The notes under the pieces: model-generated
What the model saw: only the letters and a program-made list of their open reading frames with translations
Databases searched by the model: none
What the model was told of the DNA's origin: nothing
NCBI GenBank assembly: GCA_022575985.1
Contig: JAKSXM010000132.1
Span: 3,968,001-4,032,000, forward strand
Reading direction: 5' to 3'
Origin: Anagrus nilaparvatae
Taxonomy: Eukaryota > Arthropoda > Insecta > Hymenoptera > Mymaridae
Length of the DNA stretch: 64,000 bases
Translations under genes and position numbers: made by a program
In this document: piece by piece, positions 34,283 through 44,298 of the stretch
How positions within the stretch are numbered: position 1 is the first letter of the stretch
Layout: every line of letters starts with the position of its first letter

Positions 34283-34763
34283 TTATGTTTATTTTTTTTA
34301 AATTTTGGCACAATTTGAAATAGTGAATTTAATTTTAAGATAAAATTTTAAAAAAATAAAGGCTTTATTACAAATTTATAAAAAATTTTTGAATATTGTT
34401 TTTATCGTTCGAAGATACAATCGTGCAATTTTATCAATATTAAGCCAGAAATACCTTGAATAAAAATTACACACAAAAAATATTTGCTTTATAATTATTT
34501 AAAAAAATATTAAAAATAACATATTTATTATTTTAAAATTAAATGACTTTAAAACATGCAAATGTAAAAATGAGAAAATCAATTTTTTCAATTGCAAAAA
34601 TAAATAATTTTATACACGAAAACGAAAAAAAATATTTTTTTAAATATTTTTATTTATAGATTGAGTGACAAGCTAAAAACATTTATTACTGTTTTTGAAC
34701 CAGGATAAAGTACAAGCAATAAAAAATACATTTTAATCCTGTTTAATAATTCAAAAAAAAAAA

Positions 34764-36795
34764 ATGAAGTATTTATCAATTATTAAGTTGTATTTTAATT
34801 TGACATTAATATATTTATTAATTATTAATTGTGATACCATGAATAGTTCTATACTTAATAACAATTTTTCAAATTCTAATATCGGAAATCTGAATGTTGG
34901 TATTTCATGTTTGTCTGATTTTCTGAGTTACTCTTTGCCCCAGACCAAACCAATATCACTTCTTACAAGCGTTTCTCGCTTTTCTTCACCAGCAAATAAT
35001 TTAATCATGCAAAGTTTAATGGAGTCTAATTTATCTTTATATTCGGTATCAGAAAATCTTAAATCGAAATCTTTATATTCTACAAGTTCATATTCGATTT
35101 TATTGATTGATAAAGCAAGTGCTTTGGAGTCTTACAAATCAACGGAATTATTATATCTTTGCTCGAGAAACTGCTTACTGTTCTTTGTAATTCTTACCAA
35201 ACAATATTTGAATCAAGAAAGTTTCTTGGCAGATGCTTCATATTTGGTACAGGTTTTATGGAAAAGAAAAATTCACAATGTTGTAATAAGTGGACTTATA
35301 AAAAAGGAATTTTGGTTAGCTAAATCAATCAAGTTTAGATCCAATGAATTTTGTACTCCTGATGAGCCGATGATTATAGGGTCACCCTGTATTTCACAAA
35401 ATTATTATTATAATTTGAAAAAAGAAATCTTTAGTGAATTAGAATTTGAAAATTGTATTATGAAATCTGGATTTATTGATACGACTTATTATTCACAATC
35501 AACTAATAGTGATAAGGGTGTTGAAGGAACTTCTGTAATAATTTTGGACACCGTAGCGCAACATTTCAATTTTCAGATAAAGTATAGTTTAATACCCTTG
35601 GCGAATGAAAAAGATGTTATTCCAGTCGTGTCAGCAAAATTAAAAAATGATTTTCAATTTAACTTATGTGGCTTTGATGAAGGGCCTTCAGAACACGTAG
35701 ACTATCTAACACTGTATGACGTAAGTTTTAATATTTAAAAATCAATTAAATTAATTTTTTAACATTGAATTATTATTTAAGATCACTTCAATTAACTGGC
35801 TTGTATCAATAACATCTGAAGTATCATTGAAAGATTTACTAACACCATTGAATTATGAAGTTTGGATAATTTTAATAACTTTGTTCATTACTTCATTGCT
35901 TCTGATTGTTTTATTTAAAATTGAAGTTCAAGGAGTAGTGGGATTATTTGGCTTATTGATTGGTATTACTCTGGCTCGGCAGCCAATAAGGATATCTCAT
36001 CGTATATTTTTCATAACTTGGGCTTTAGTTGGTTATATTTTGAGTCAATATTACATTTCATCTTTATTTAGTGATTTGGTCATTTCTTCACATAAAAAAA
36101 TTGAAAACGTTGAACAATTAATTAAATCAGGTTTAAATTTGATAGTATCAAAGTACGATGCTTACATATACAATTCAACCGATCCAAGTATCGAAAATAA
36201 TAAAATTGATTACTATTTTCGCGATAATGTTAAGTACTACGATTTTAATTTATATTATAAAACCTTACGTTCAATGGTTGAAGGTAACATATCAAATATT
36301 GCAATACTTAGACAGCAAGCATATTCAATAATTAATTATGAAGCATACACTACATTTTATGTTTTACCTGAAAATGTTCATACATCCATTACGTCAATAG
36401 CTTCGATACGCAATTTACCAAATATTAAAAACATTAATAAATTAATTACAAAATTACGAGATACTGGATTAATTAATTTTTGGAATAAAAATTTTATGGA
36501 AAACAGATATCCAAAACCTAAAGCAAAATCTAATAAGAATATTCATTTGCGAGAACTTGTGCCTGTTTTTATTGTCTTATTCGTTGGGTATTTAATTGCA
36601 ATAATTATTTTTTTCATAGAAATTTATTACTTTTATTTTGTAATTAAAAAAAAATACCCATACAAATATTGCAATAGCCAAAGAAGAATTATAAGAATTA
36701 ATAAATCAAATAAAAAATATTTTACTTATAAAAAAAATAAAAATGGAAAATCTAAAATTAATAAAACTTTAAAGCCTATTAAGTATTGTCCTTGA
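34764..36795 (+). CDS. IR4: ionotropic-receptor-like protein, intact, mosaic
   Basis: Exon 1 34764-35720, intron 35721-35781 (61 bp), exon 2 35782-36795: 656 aa. The layout is as in IR2 and IR3. Most of it, with both flanks, equals IR3, but the stretch at about 34930-35030 (SLPQTKPISLLTSVSRF) follows IR2, and the TM4 region at about 36495-36620 (ENRYPKPKAKSNKN, FVGYLIAIIIFF) follows IR1 nearly base for base. This suggests gene conversion between array members. All splice sites and the reading frame are intact. Confidence 0.85.
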
Positions 36796-37132
36796 TTAAC
36801 TTTTTGAATTTAATATTTTATAAAATTGTTTTTTTTTTTTGATGTAGAAAAGATTCTTTTTATAAATGGCAATATAATACGTGTTTGCAGAAAAAATTTA
36901 ATAAAATTATTTAAGAGATTTTATTTGAAAAATTCATCGCAAAATTTTCAATCTGATGAAAAATTATGTGTCTTTAAATATTCAAATATTTACAATATTT
37001 TAAACTCATTAGTTATAATTAAGGTGATGCTCTTGATTATTAAGGTATCTTGAATTTATTTAAAAATGATGGCAGAGCCTAATGAAATAGAAAAATTATA
37101 AAAATTTAAGGGTTTTAGAACTAAAATTTAAC
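36796..37132. other. IR4 3' flank
   Basis: Same as behind IR3, non-coding, fused at about 37133 to the BEN-like remnant. Confidence 0.6.
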
Positions 37133-37985
37133 ATTAATACCTACAGAACAAATGATTATCGATAATGACCCTGATGAAGATGAGGATGCTGAATCAGTTG
37201 ATTATGAAAGTGAAGGCAGTGCAGTTTTTGTTAGTGGAAGAATAAAAAGACAAACAAAAACAAACAGATCTAGAAATAATAAAAGAAGAAAAAGTAAACT
37301 AAAATTATTTTAAAAATTAACATTAATGATCACATAAACGGCCTTATAATGCTTTTTCACTTTTATTTTCAGTTTACAGAGAACCAATTTTAGATCTAAA
37401 CTTTGAAGATTTTCATTTCCATGAATGTGCTCGTCAAAGCGTAGACGATAGTCAGTTACTTGGTAAATTAGATAAGGTACAAATTAATTTGTTGAAAATG
37501 GACAATTTAAATGTAATTTTTTTCTTAATGGTCTTTTTTAATCTACATGCAGAGTGTAGAATTAGGTAACTGAGTTTACTGCAAAGTAACAAACGTAAGA
37601 TATGCACTTGGTGCTCCTGATGCTGGTAAAGTTACTACTCGTTTGATAGCTGGTATTTTTAAAGCGTGTACAAGAACAGGGCAACCATCAAGACACGCTA
37701 AACATCCTATCAATCAACCGATTGTTGGTCTTCACCAGTACGCTTTTAGAGTTATAACTAGTTAGTACTAAGTTTATATAAATAAGTTTTTTTTTTTAAT
37801 TGCTATTATAATTAAATAAATATTTTGTAGCATTTGCCATATGGGTTCAAGGCAAGGAAGGTATGCAAGTGAATATGAGTGTAGATAAAATTAATAGAGC
37901 CATAACCCAAAAAATATAAAAACTGATAGCTAAAATAAAAGAAAATGAATTGCATAGAACATCATATGAAAATAGATAAATAGAA
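37133..37985 (+). pseudogene. Truncated BEN-like pseudogene behind IR4
   Basis: Same truncated start as the copy behind IR3 and the same TGA and 15-bp loss. It keeps the four bases of CAGTTACTTGG (37452-37462) that were lost in the IR3 copy. The tail ends at about 38103, where the unit ends. Confidence 0.65.
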
Positions 37986-38199
37986 AATTTGATTCATGCT
38001 TAGTTTATGTTTTTTTATTGTTTGAATTTAATGTATTTCATAAGTTTTTAGAAATTTTTTAAGCACATTTATATTTAGAAATTATTACAATAAATGAGAG
38101 AATTATGTTTTAAATTTAATTAATATGTTTTAAATTTTAAAATTAAATGGTTAATTGATTTAGCTCTACTTAATCCTACGTAAGTTATGCCTAATTGTT

Positions 38200-39610
38200 T
38201 TTCACTGTTTCCTATATGGACAAACATTTTATGAATAGTCTTTCCTTGCAACTTGTGTATTAAGATAACATATAAGCGGAATTTGTGTTCTGCTGCATTG
38301 TATTTTATTATGCGTCCATGTTCGGGTTAGTGGAATTATCGGAAACAAATTTTTATATAAATATGGTCCTCGGTAATTTTCAAATTCTACCATGATTGCT
38401 TCTGGTAATTGCGGCGGTGAATCATTGTCAGAATAAATTATTTCCCTGACATGACCTAAAGTACCATTTATTAAACCTCCAGCAGGCCATAAGTTTGCCC
38501 TTAACATTACACGATAATTTTTAGATAAATATAGGATATTTTGTAATCCTGAAGCTTTTTCATCCGAACAACTCATGGCTACATTGGGTACATTTGTACC
38601 TACTGCGTTTCCTGCGTTTTTTAAATATTTTTCGTTATGTGCATCTACTTCTGTTCATTTCGGGTATAAGTGTATCGCATTTTCAAATAAACCTAATTCA
38701 TTTTTTGGTATTATGGTTTTCCGTCTGTTATGTAATGCTTCATAATTTTCCTGGGACAATTCTGCGTTTGCAATTTCATCCAACAATTTAGAGTATTGCG
38801 TTTGATTACCTTCTTGTCGGTGTGTATTTTTTAAACAGAAGTATTTCTGAATCTCATTAAAATCAAGTTTTTCCTGTCATTGCATTTTGTCAGTATGTTT
38901 TTTTGTACTAAATATTGCTTTATCTCCTGTGGATGTTAATTGGTTATAATCGCCGAATGAGTAGATTATTAATCGACCAAATGGTTCATCAATTTCATCA
39001 GCAAAAATTTCTCTACACCGTGATTCTATTTGGTATAAAGTTCGTAAACCTTTTAATGACATTTCGTCAATTATTTCTTCTTTTGTCAATTATAGTATTT
39101 GGATCCTCATTTGGACATAATATTTTATATAAATCATTCCATTGATCATCTGCAGCACTAAGTGTAAAGAATATTGTTGGTTTTTTCAACTGTTTAACCA
39201 TGGTAATAATTTCGTCACACCGTTGATACCAATAACTGTTGATAGATCGTATTTTAGAAGAATAAACCATAATATGTTACCAGAAGTTTTTATCCTTTTC
39301 TAATTTGTTTTTTAATTGTTCTATAGTGCATTCTTGTAATTTCGATTTGTTCACGTAAATTCATGCTTTTTGTAACATTCCATGACGCATAACGTTATTC
39401 AAACAAAAAAATCTGAATCTTGGATCTTGTGCGAAAACTTTATCTTTATATTTCATAAGATGTTTGAAATATTGATCTAAAGTAACTTGTATTTCTCTAA
39501 TTTGTGAAAAATCTGCTATTCCTCAAAATAAATGCGGGAATGCACAAGCTATGTAACCTTCCTTTGTGAATTCATTATTTGGATCATTTTCTAATGTTGG
39601 TTAATTTATA
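38200..39610 (-). pseudogene. Helitron Rep/helicase remnant
   Basis: Read on the minus strand: PTIFFTLSAADDQWNDLYKIL (about 39130-39190) and DPRFRFFCLNNVM (about 39390-39430) match the Helitron-like N-terminal region. LKGLRTLYQIESRCRE and GRLIIYSFGDYNQL (38920-39060) match Pif1-type helicase motifs II and III. NYRVMLRANLWPAGGLINGT (38430-38540) matches the later helicase motif. Several stops and missing parts break it; the Walker A segment is not seen. An old, non-functional Helitron piece. Confidence 0.7.
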
Positions 39611-39966
39611 TGTAATTCTTGGTTTATATGTGATCTTGATTAATAATATATATATCTGGTTATAGAGCGAAGCTCTACCTTAATGGATGCAAAGTTCGAC
39701 ACCTTGAGGGCACGATATCTCAATAACGATCCACGGGATTGCTTTCTTTTTTTAAAACTGGGTTTCTTTTATCGAGTTGATGGAACCTGTAGTTTTTGGG
39801 ACCAATCCGGTATTTTTAAAAGCATGTTTATTTTTGTATTTTCGCTTCACAGAGGTGAAAAACCTTCCAAATGTCAACTGCGCAATAAATTTCATAGCTT
39901 TTGCATAAACTTTGCATCGTCGAAATATCATAGAAATGCAATATAACACAAGTTACTTATATTTTT

Positions 39967-40012
39967 AGGCACGATCACCCTATGTATGCAATACATAGAT
40001 GAAATCGTGCCT
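39967..40012. repeat. 46-bp nested hairpin, copy 1
   Basis: AGGCACGAT...ATCGTGCCT encloses CTATGTAT-gca-ATACATAG: one inverted repeat inside another. Two more copies lie at 40265-40300 (half) and 40303-40348. Confidence 0.8.
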
Positions 40013-40264
40013 TATAAGTTTGTCAGGTCAAAAAACGGAAAAGTTCCTAAATTATGTTTTGAAATCAGATCGAGTTGCAGAATTTTTAATTTCAAGTGAT
40101 TTCATCAAGTCCTTGCAGAGAATGTCCTAAAAACTGATTTAAGTTATTTAAAAAAATTATGAAAAAATGATAAAAATGGTGACAAATGAATTGGTTTTGA
40201 ATTTAATACATCCAAAATATGGTTAATGACCTATAATAACTAAATTAATTAAAATTTATTTTTT

Positions 40265-40348
40265 AGGCACGATCACCCTAAGTATGCAATACATAGATGA
40301 TTAGGCACTATCACCCTATGTATGCAATACATAAATGAAATCGTGCCT
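40265..40348. repeat. 46-bp nested hairpin, half copy plus full copy
   Basis: A truncated unit (40265-40300) stands directly before a full one (40303-40348). Both share flanking text with 39967 (ttttt before, ttagg-type text behind). Confidence 0.75.
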
Positions 40349-40930
40349 TAAAAGTTTATTAGGTTAAAAAACAAATAAGTCTTTAAATTGTCCAATTTAT
40401 GGAGGAATTCGGTCCCCAGGTCATTCCGATGCCTCTACATGCTTACATTGATAATAAATAATTAATAGTTTTCAAATTACGAGGGTGTGGATCCCGTCAA
40501 CGTTATTAAAAAGAAAATACTCAATAAATATGAGATCGTACCTGAAATAAAAAAGCCTTAACTTTTTTATAATTCTTTGCGATTTTTATTATTTGTTTTA
40601 TTGTATTATTTAATTTTTATTATTTTATTGAATTAAACATTTAACGCCCAAGAGCCTATCTACGTGTTCTCTAATTTAATCTAAAATCCAAAATTTATTT
40701 TTATAAAAATCTATCCCTGTGTTAAAAAGTCTCTATTATTAGAATTTGATTTCAAACTTACTATAAAATTAATAGGAAACTCATTATTTAGGGTAAAAGT
40801 TAGATACTAAAAAAATCAACACGTTGCTTATCAGTATTGTGGAAAATAAAAAAAAGGTACATTTAATGAAGAATAATAAAATTTTCATAATTATTATTTT
40901 TAACACTTGATAATATTTGTAAATAAAAAT
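40349..40930. other. Intergenic
   Basis: AT-rich, no gene seen. gagatcgtacctgaaataaaaaagcc near 40531 may be one more decayed hairpin half. Confidence 0.4.
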
Positions 40931-40932
40931 GA

Positions 40933-41005
40933 ATACGATTTTAGTTTTTTAAAGACGTTTCGGAGTAATCACTCCATCTTCAGTTCTATAATAATAGAAT
41001 CGTAT
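40933..41005 (-). ncRNA. Hammerhead-like ribozyme motif of the Penelope element
   Basis: On the minus strand the box CTGAAGA (fits CUGANGA) is followed by a GGAG/CTCC stem with a TGATTA loop and then GAAACGTC; ATACGATT and AATCGTAT pair on the outside. Penelope-like elements are known to carry hammerhead motifs in their terminal repeats. One extra T stands between box and stem, so it may be imperfect or inactive. Confidence 0.45.
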
Positions 41006-41399
41006 GATTTATAATAAAATATAAAAAATATAAACATTTTTACAATATAAATGGTTAACTTACAAAGATTTAAATTTATAAATTTATATTGGTCCCATTT
41101 CTTGGAAACCACGTCAACAAAAAATATAATATTTCCATAAAATGTGTCACGATTTCTGTTTTCTTATAACTAAATAACAATATTGATTTAAATAAATACA
41201 TTTTTTTATAAATAAATGATAATAATTGCACATTGTAACGTATAAAATTTTTTTGAACTATTAAAATAATGTAAATAATCAGTATTTTGGTATATGTGGC
41301 GTCATCTCTTGATATAAGTAAAAATTGAATTTAAATAATATTGCATTGTAGTAATAAGCATTAGATCGTCATCTATTGGTTGTAAAATAAACATTTTAT

Positions 41400-43640
41400 A
41401 AATACAAACTGGATGTAATTTTTATTTCTTCATATTGTGTAAACAATACAAATAAGGTTTAAAAAGACTTTGTGAATCCTCATTTTTGTTTATGGGATGC
41501 TCTTGGATATTAATATGTAACATTTCAGAAACATTCCTGTTTAGAAAGTGCGGTTCATGGTCTAATATTTTAAATTCATCCCATTTAAAATTTTGCCCAG
41601 TTTTTTTATAATGTTTTACTATGACTGGGGTCATCATCATTTACTTTTAAGAGCTTTTCAATTTCAACGAGGTTGTGATTTAAATTTTTATTTTTTGACT
41701 TGGATGTTGTTTTCATATTGTGATTGCTACCTTGATTTAAAATTTTTTGCTTTTCAATCAATCTATCAATGTCACTTTTGTGTTCTGATAATCTCACAAT
41801 ACCTTGTCTCTTTGTCTGACCCACATATGATGGATTGCAATCCTGGCAGTCAATTTTATAAACAACCTTTGTGTGGTCATTCTTATGGACCCTATATTTA
41901 GCTTTGATAACAATATGATTTAAGTTGTTTGGAATTTTTGGAATGCTGATGATGTTGTATTTTCTTAGCCTTTTTTATATACTATGTTAGAAACCCGGTA
42001 CAAAAAGAATACATACTTTTGTTTTTTTAGCATGATGTTTTTTTCTATGTCCAAGATGTTGCCTTTTTCAATATCTGTATTTTGCTTTCTGTACTTTAAA
42101 TAATCAAGTATTTTTTTAACATATTAATCTACAAATTTCATTGGGTAACTATTTTTTGTTAACCCATTAGCGCCTAAACGACCATCTAGGGACAGTTGAA
42201 TATTTTTATATGAAAAAGTAAATATTTTGAGCTAAAAACGTCACCTAGTAGGTTTTTTTTGTCGCTCTTTTCATTTTTGAGGTCCATTTTCACCTACAAC
42301 CCCTAGGTAAGGAGGTATCAACCCCTAAAGTAGGGTAAAATTTACAAAATCGTTTGAAATCTTTATTTGCGTGATAAAAAACTTACTAGGCATTGAAATT
42401 GATTTTTTCTACTTTAAAAAAGTTAAAAAATAAAATTATTAGTATTTACAGAAAACTTACCTTATCTGGGGGGTGAATACGGAGGGTTGAGGGGGTGGAT
42501 TTTACAAGTATTTGAAATTTAAAAATTTTGGGCTGGAAACATCACCTAGTAGGTTTTTTGGGTCGCTCTTTTCATTTTTAAGGTCCATTTTCACCTACAA
42601 CCCCTAGGTAAGGAGGTATCAACCCCTAAAATAGGGTAAAATTTACAAAATCTTTTGAAATATCACGTAAATAAAGATGTCAAAAGATTTTGTAAATTTT
42701 ACCCTATTTTAGGGGTTGATACCTCCTTACCTACGGGTTGTAGGTGAAAATGGACCTCAAGAATGAAAAGAGCGACCCAAAAAACCTACTAGGTGATGTT
42801 TCCAGCCCAAAATTTTTAAATTTCAAATGCTTGTAAAATCCACCCCCTCAACCCTCCGTATTCACCCCCCGATAAGGTAAGTTCTCTGTAAATACTTATA
42901 TTTTCATTTTTTATCTTTTTTAAAACTGAAAAAATCAATTTTAATGTCTAGTAAATTTTTTATCACGTAAATAAAGATGTCAAAAGATTTTGTAAATTTT
43001 GCCCTACTTTAGGGGTTGATACCTCCTTACCTAGGGGTTGTAGGTGAAAATGGACCTCAAAAATGAAAAGAGCGACCAAAAAAACCTACTAGGTGACGTT
43101 TTTAGCTCAAAATATTCACTTTTTCATATAAAAATATTCAACTGTCCCTGGATGGTCGTTTAGGCGCTAATGGGTTAAAAAACTTTTAGCAATATGTATA
43201 TTCTCTTGGTGGAATGTGGCATCTGATAACAAAATAGCTTTGTCAATTAGGCTATAAATCATTCCAATTTTTTGGTATTTTGTGTGGCCAGAGTTGAAAT
43301 TTAGATAGCAACCTGAGCACGTTGGTTTTCTAAACCAATTATAAATGAGCTTTCCATTCTTTTTTGTTATCATGACATCTAAGAAGTTTATGGAATTGTT
43401 AACTTCTTGTTCATAAGTAAACTGGAGCCGTGGGTGGTAATTGTTGAATTTTTTAAGCATCTCACTGATTTTATCTTTTGGAATGATAGTAAAAATATCA
43501 TCTACATAACGGTAAAAAATTATTGATTTAAAATCTAATTTACTTAAGCATTCAGTTTCCAAATCTGCAAGTACCATGCAAAAACTGAAGAAACAAAAGA
43601 GCCCATAGGTGACACTTGGATCTGCTTAAAAAATCGTGAT
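41400..43640 (-). mobile_element. Penelope-like retroelement, 5' truncated, with GIY-YIG domain
   Basis: Minus strand. From 43620 down: SPMGSFVSSVF, then a reverse-transcriptase core with FYRYVDDIFTI (about 43500-43530), PRLQFTYEQE, INFLDVMI, WFRKPTCSGCYLNF: the PLE type of RT. Beyond the inserted foldback the frame continues (NSYPMKFVD, near 42140). Then come VYKIDCQDCNPSYVGQTKRQ (about 41800-41870) and SEHKSD, the GIY-YIG endonuclease, and HPINKNEDSQ near 41480. Stops occur near 42125 and 41985 and a frameshift near 41640. Its 5' side ends at the boundary of the IR5 unit (43638). Confidence 0.8.
42163..43174. mobile_element. 1012-bp piggyBac-type foldback with TTAA target duplication
   Basis: The ends CCCATTAGCGCCTAAACGAC and GTCGTTTAGGCGCTAATGGG are inverted and flanked by TTAA (42159-42162 and 43175-43178). 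The arms reach almost to the centre, and the arms themselves contain a two-fold repeat (cacctagtaggttttt at 42242 and 42544, inverted at 42779 and 43080). Removing the element and one TTAA restores the Penelope reading frame. TTAA with CCC...GGG ends is the piggyBac signature. No transposase inside. Confidence 0.88.
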
Positions 43641-43757
43641 CGTTCAAAAATCCACAACCTATTCTACACATCAAAAATTTATATTGAATGTAGGACCAAT
43701 AATAATCCATAATTTAATTATTATTTAGTAAATATTAATAATCATTTAATTTTTTAG

Positions 43758-43817
43758 GAACAGCTTGAATGTTTGTTCGAAGCAGCATCATCAATTAAGC
43801 AGCTACTAAATTTATGA
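43758..43817 (+). pseudogene. RPTP last exon remnant before IR5
   Basis: GAACAGCTTGAATG... gives 20 codons ending QLLNL-stop, with two changes (SSIKQ for SSFNQ) compared with the IR3/IR4 copies. Confidence 0.85.
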
Positions 43818-44298
43818 TTATGTTTATTTTTTTTTAATTTTGGCAGAATTTGAAAGAGAGTAATTAATTTTAAGATAATATTTTTAAAAAATAAAGGCTA
43901 TATTACAAATTTATAAAAATTTTTTGAATATTGTTTTTATCTTTCGAAGATACAATCGTGCAATTTTATCAATATTAAGCCAGAAATACCTTGAATAAAA
44001 ATTACTCACAAAAAATATTTGCTTTATTAATTATTTAAAAAAATATTAAAAATAACATATTTATTATTTTAAAATTAAATGACTTTAAAACATGCAAATG
44101 TCAAAATAAGAAAATCAATTTTTTCAATTGCAAAAATAAATAATTTTATACACAAAAACAAAAAAAAATATTTTTTTAAATATTTTTATTTATAGATTGA
44201 GTGACAAGCTAAAAACATTTATTACTGTTTTTGAACCAGGATAAAGTACAAGCAAAAAAATATATATTTTAATCCTGTTTAATAATTCAAAAAAAAAA

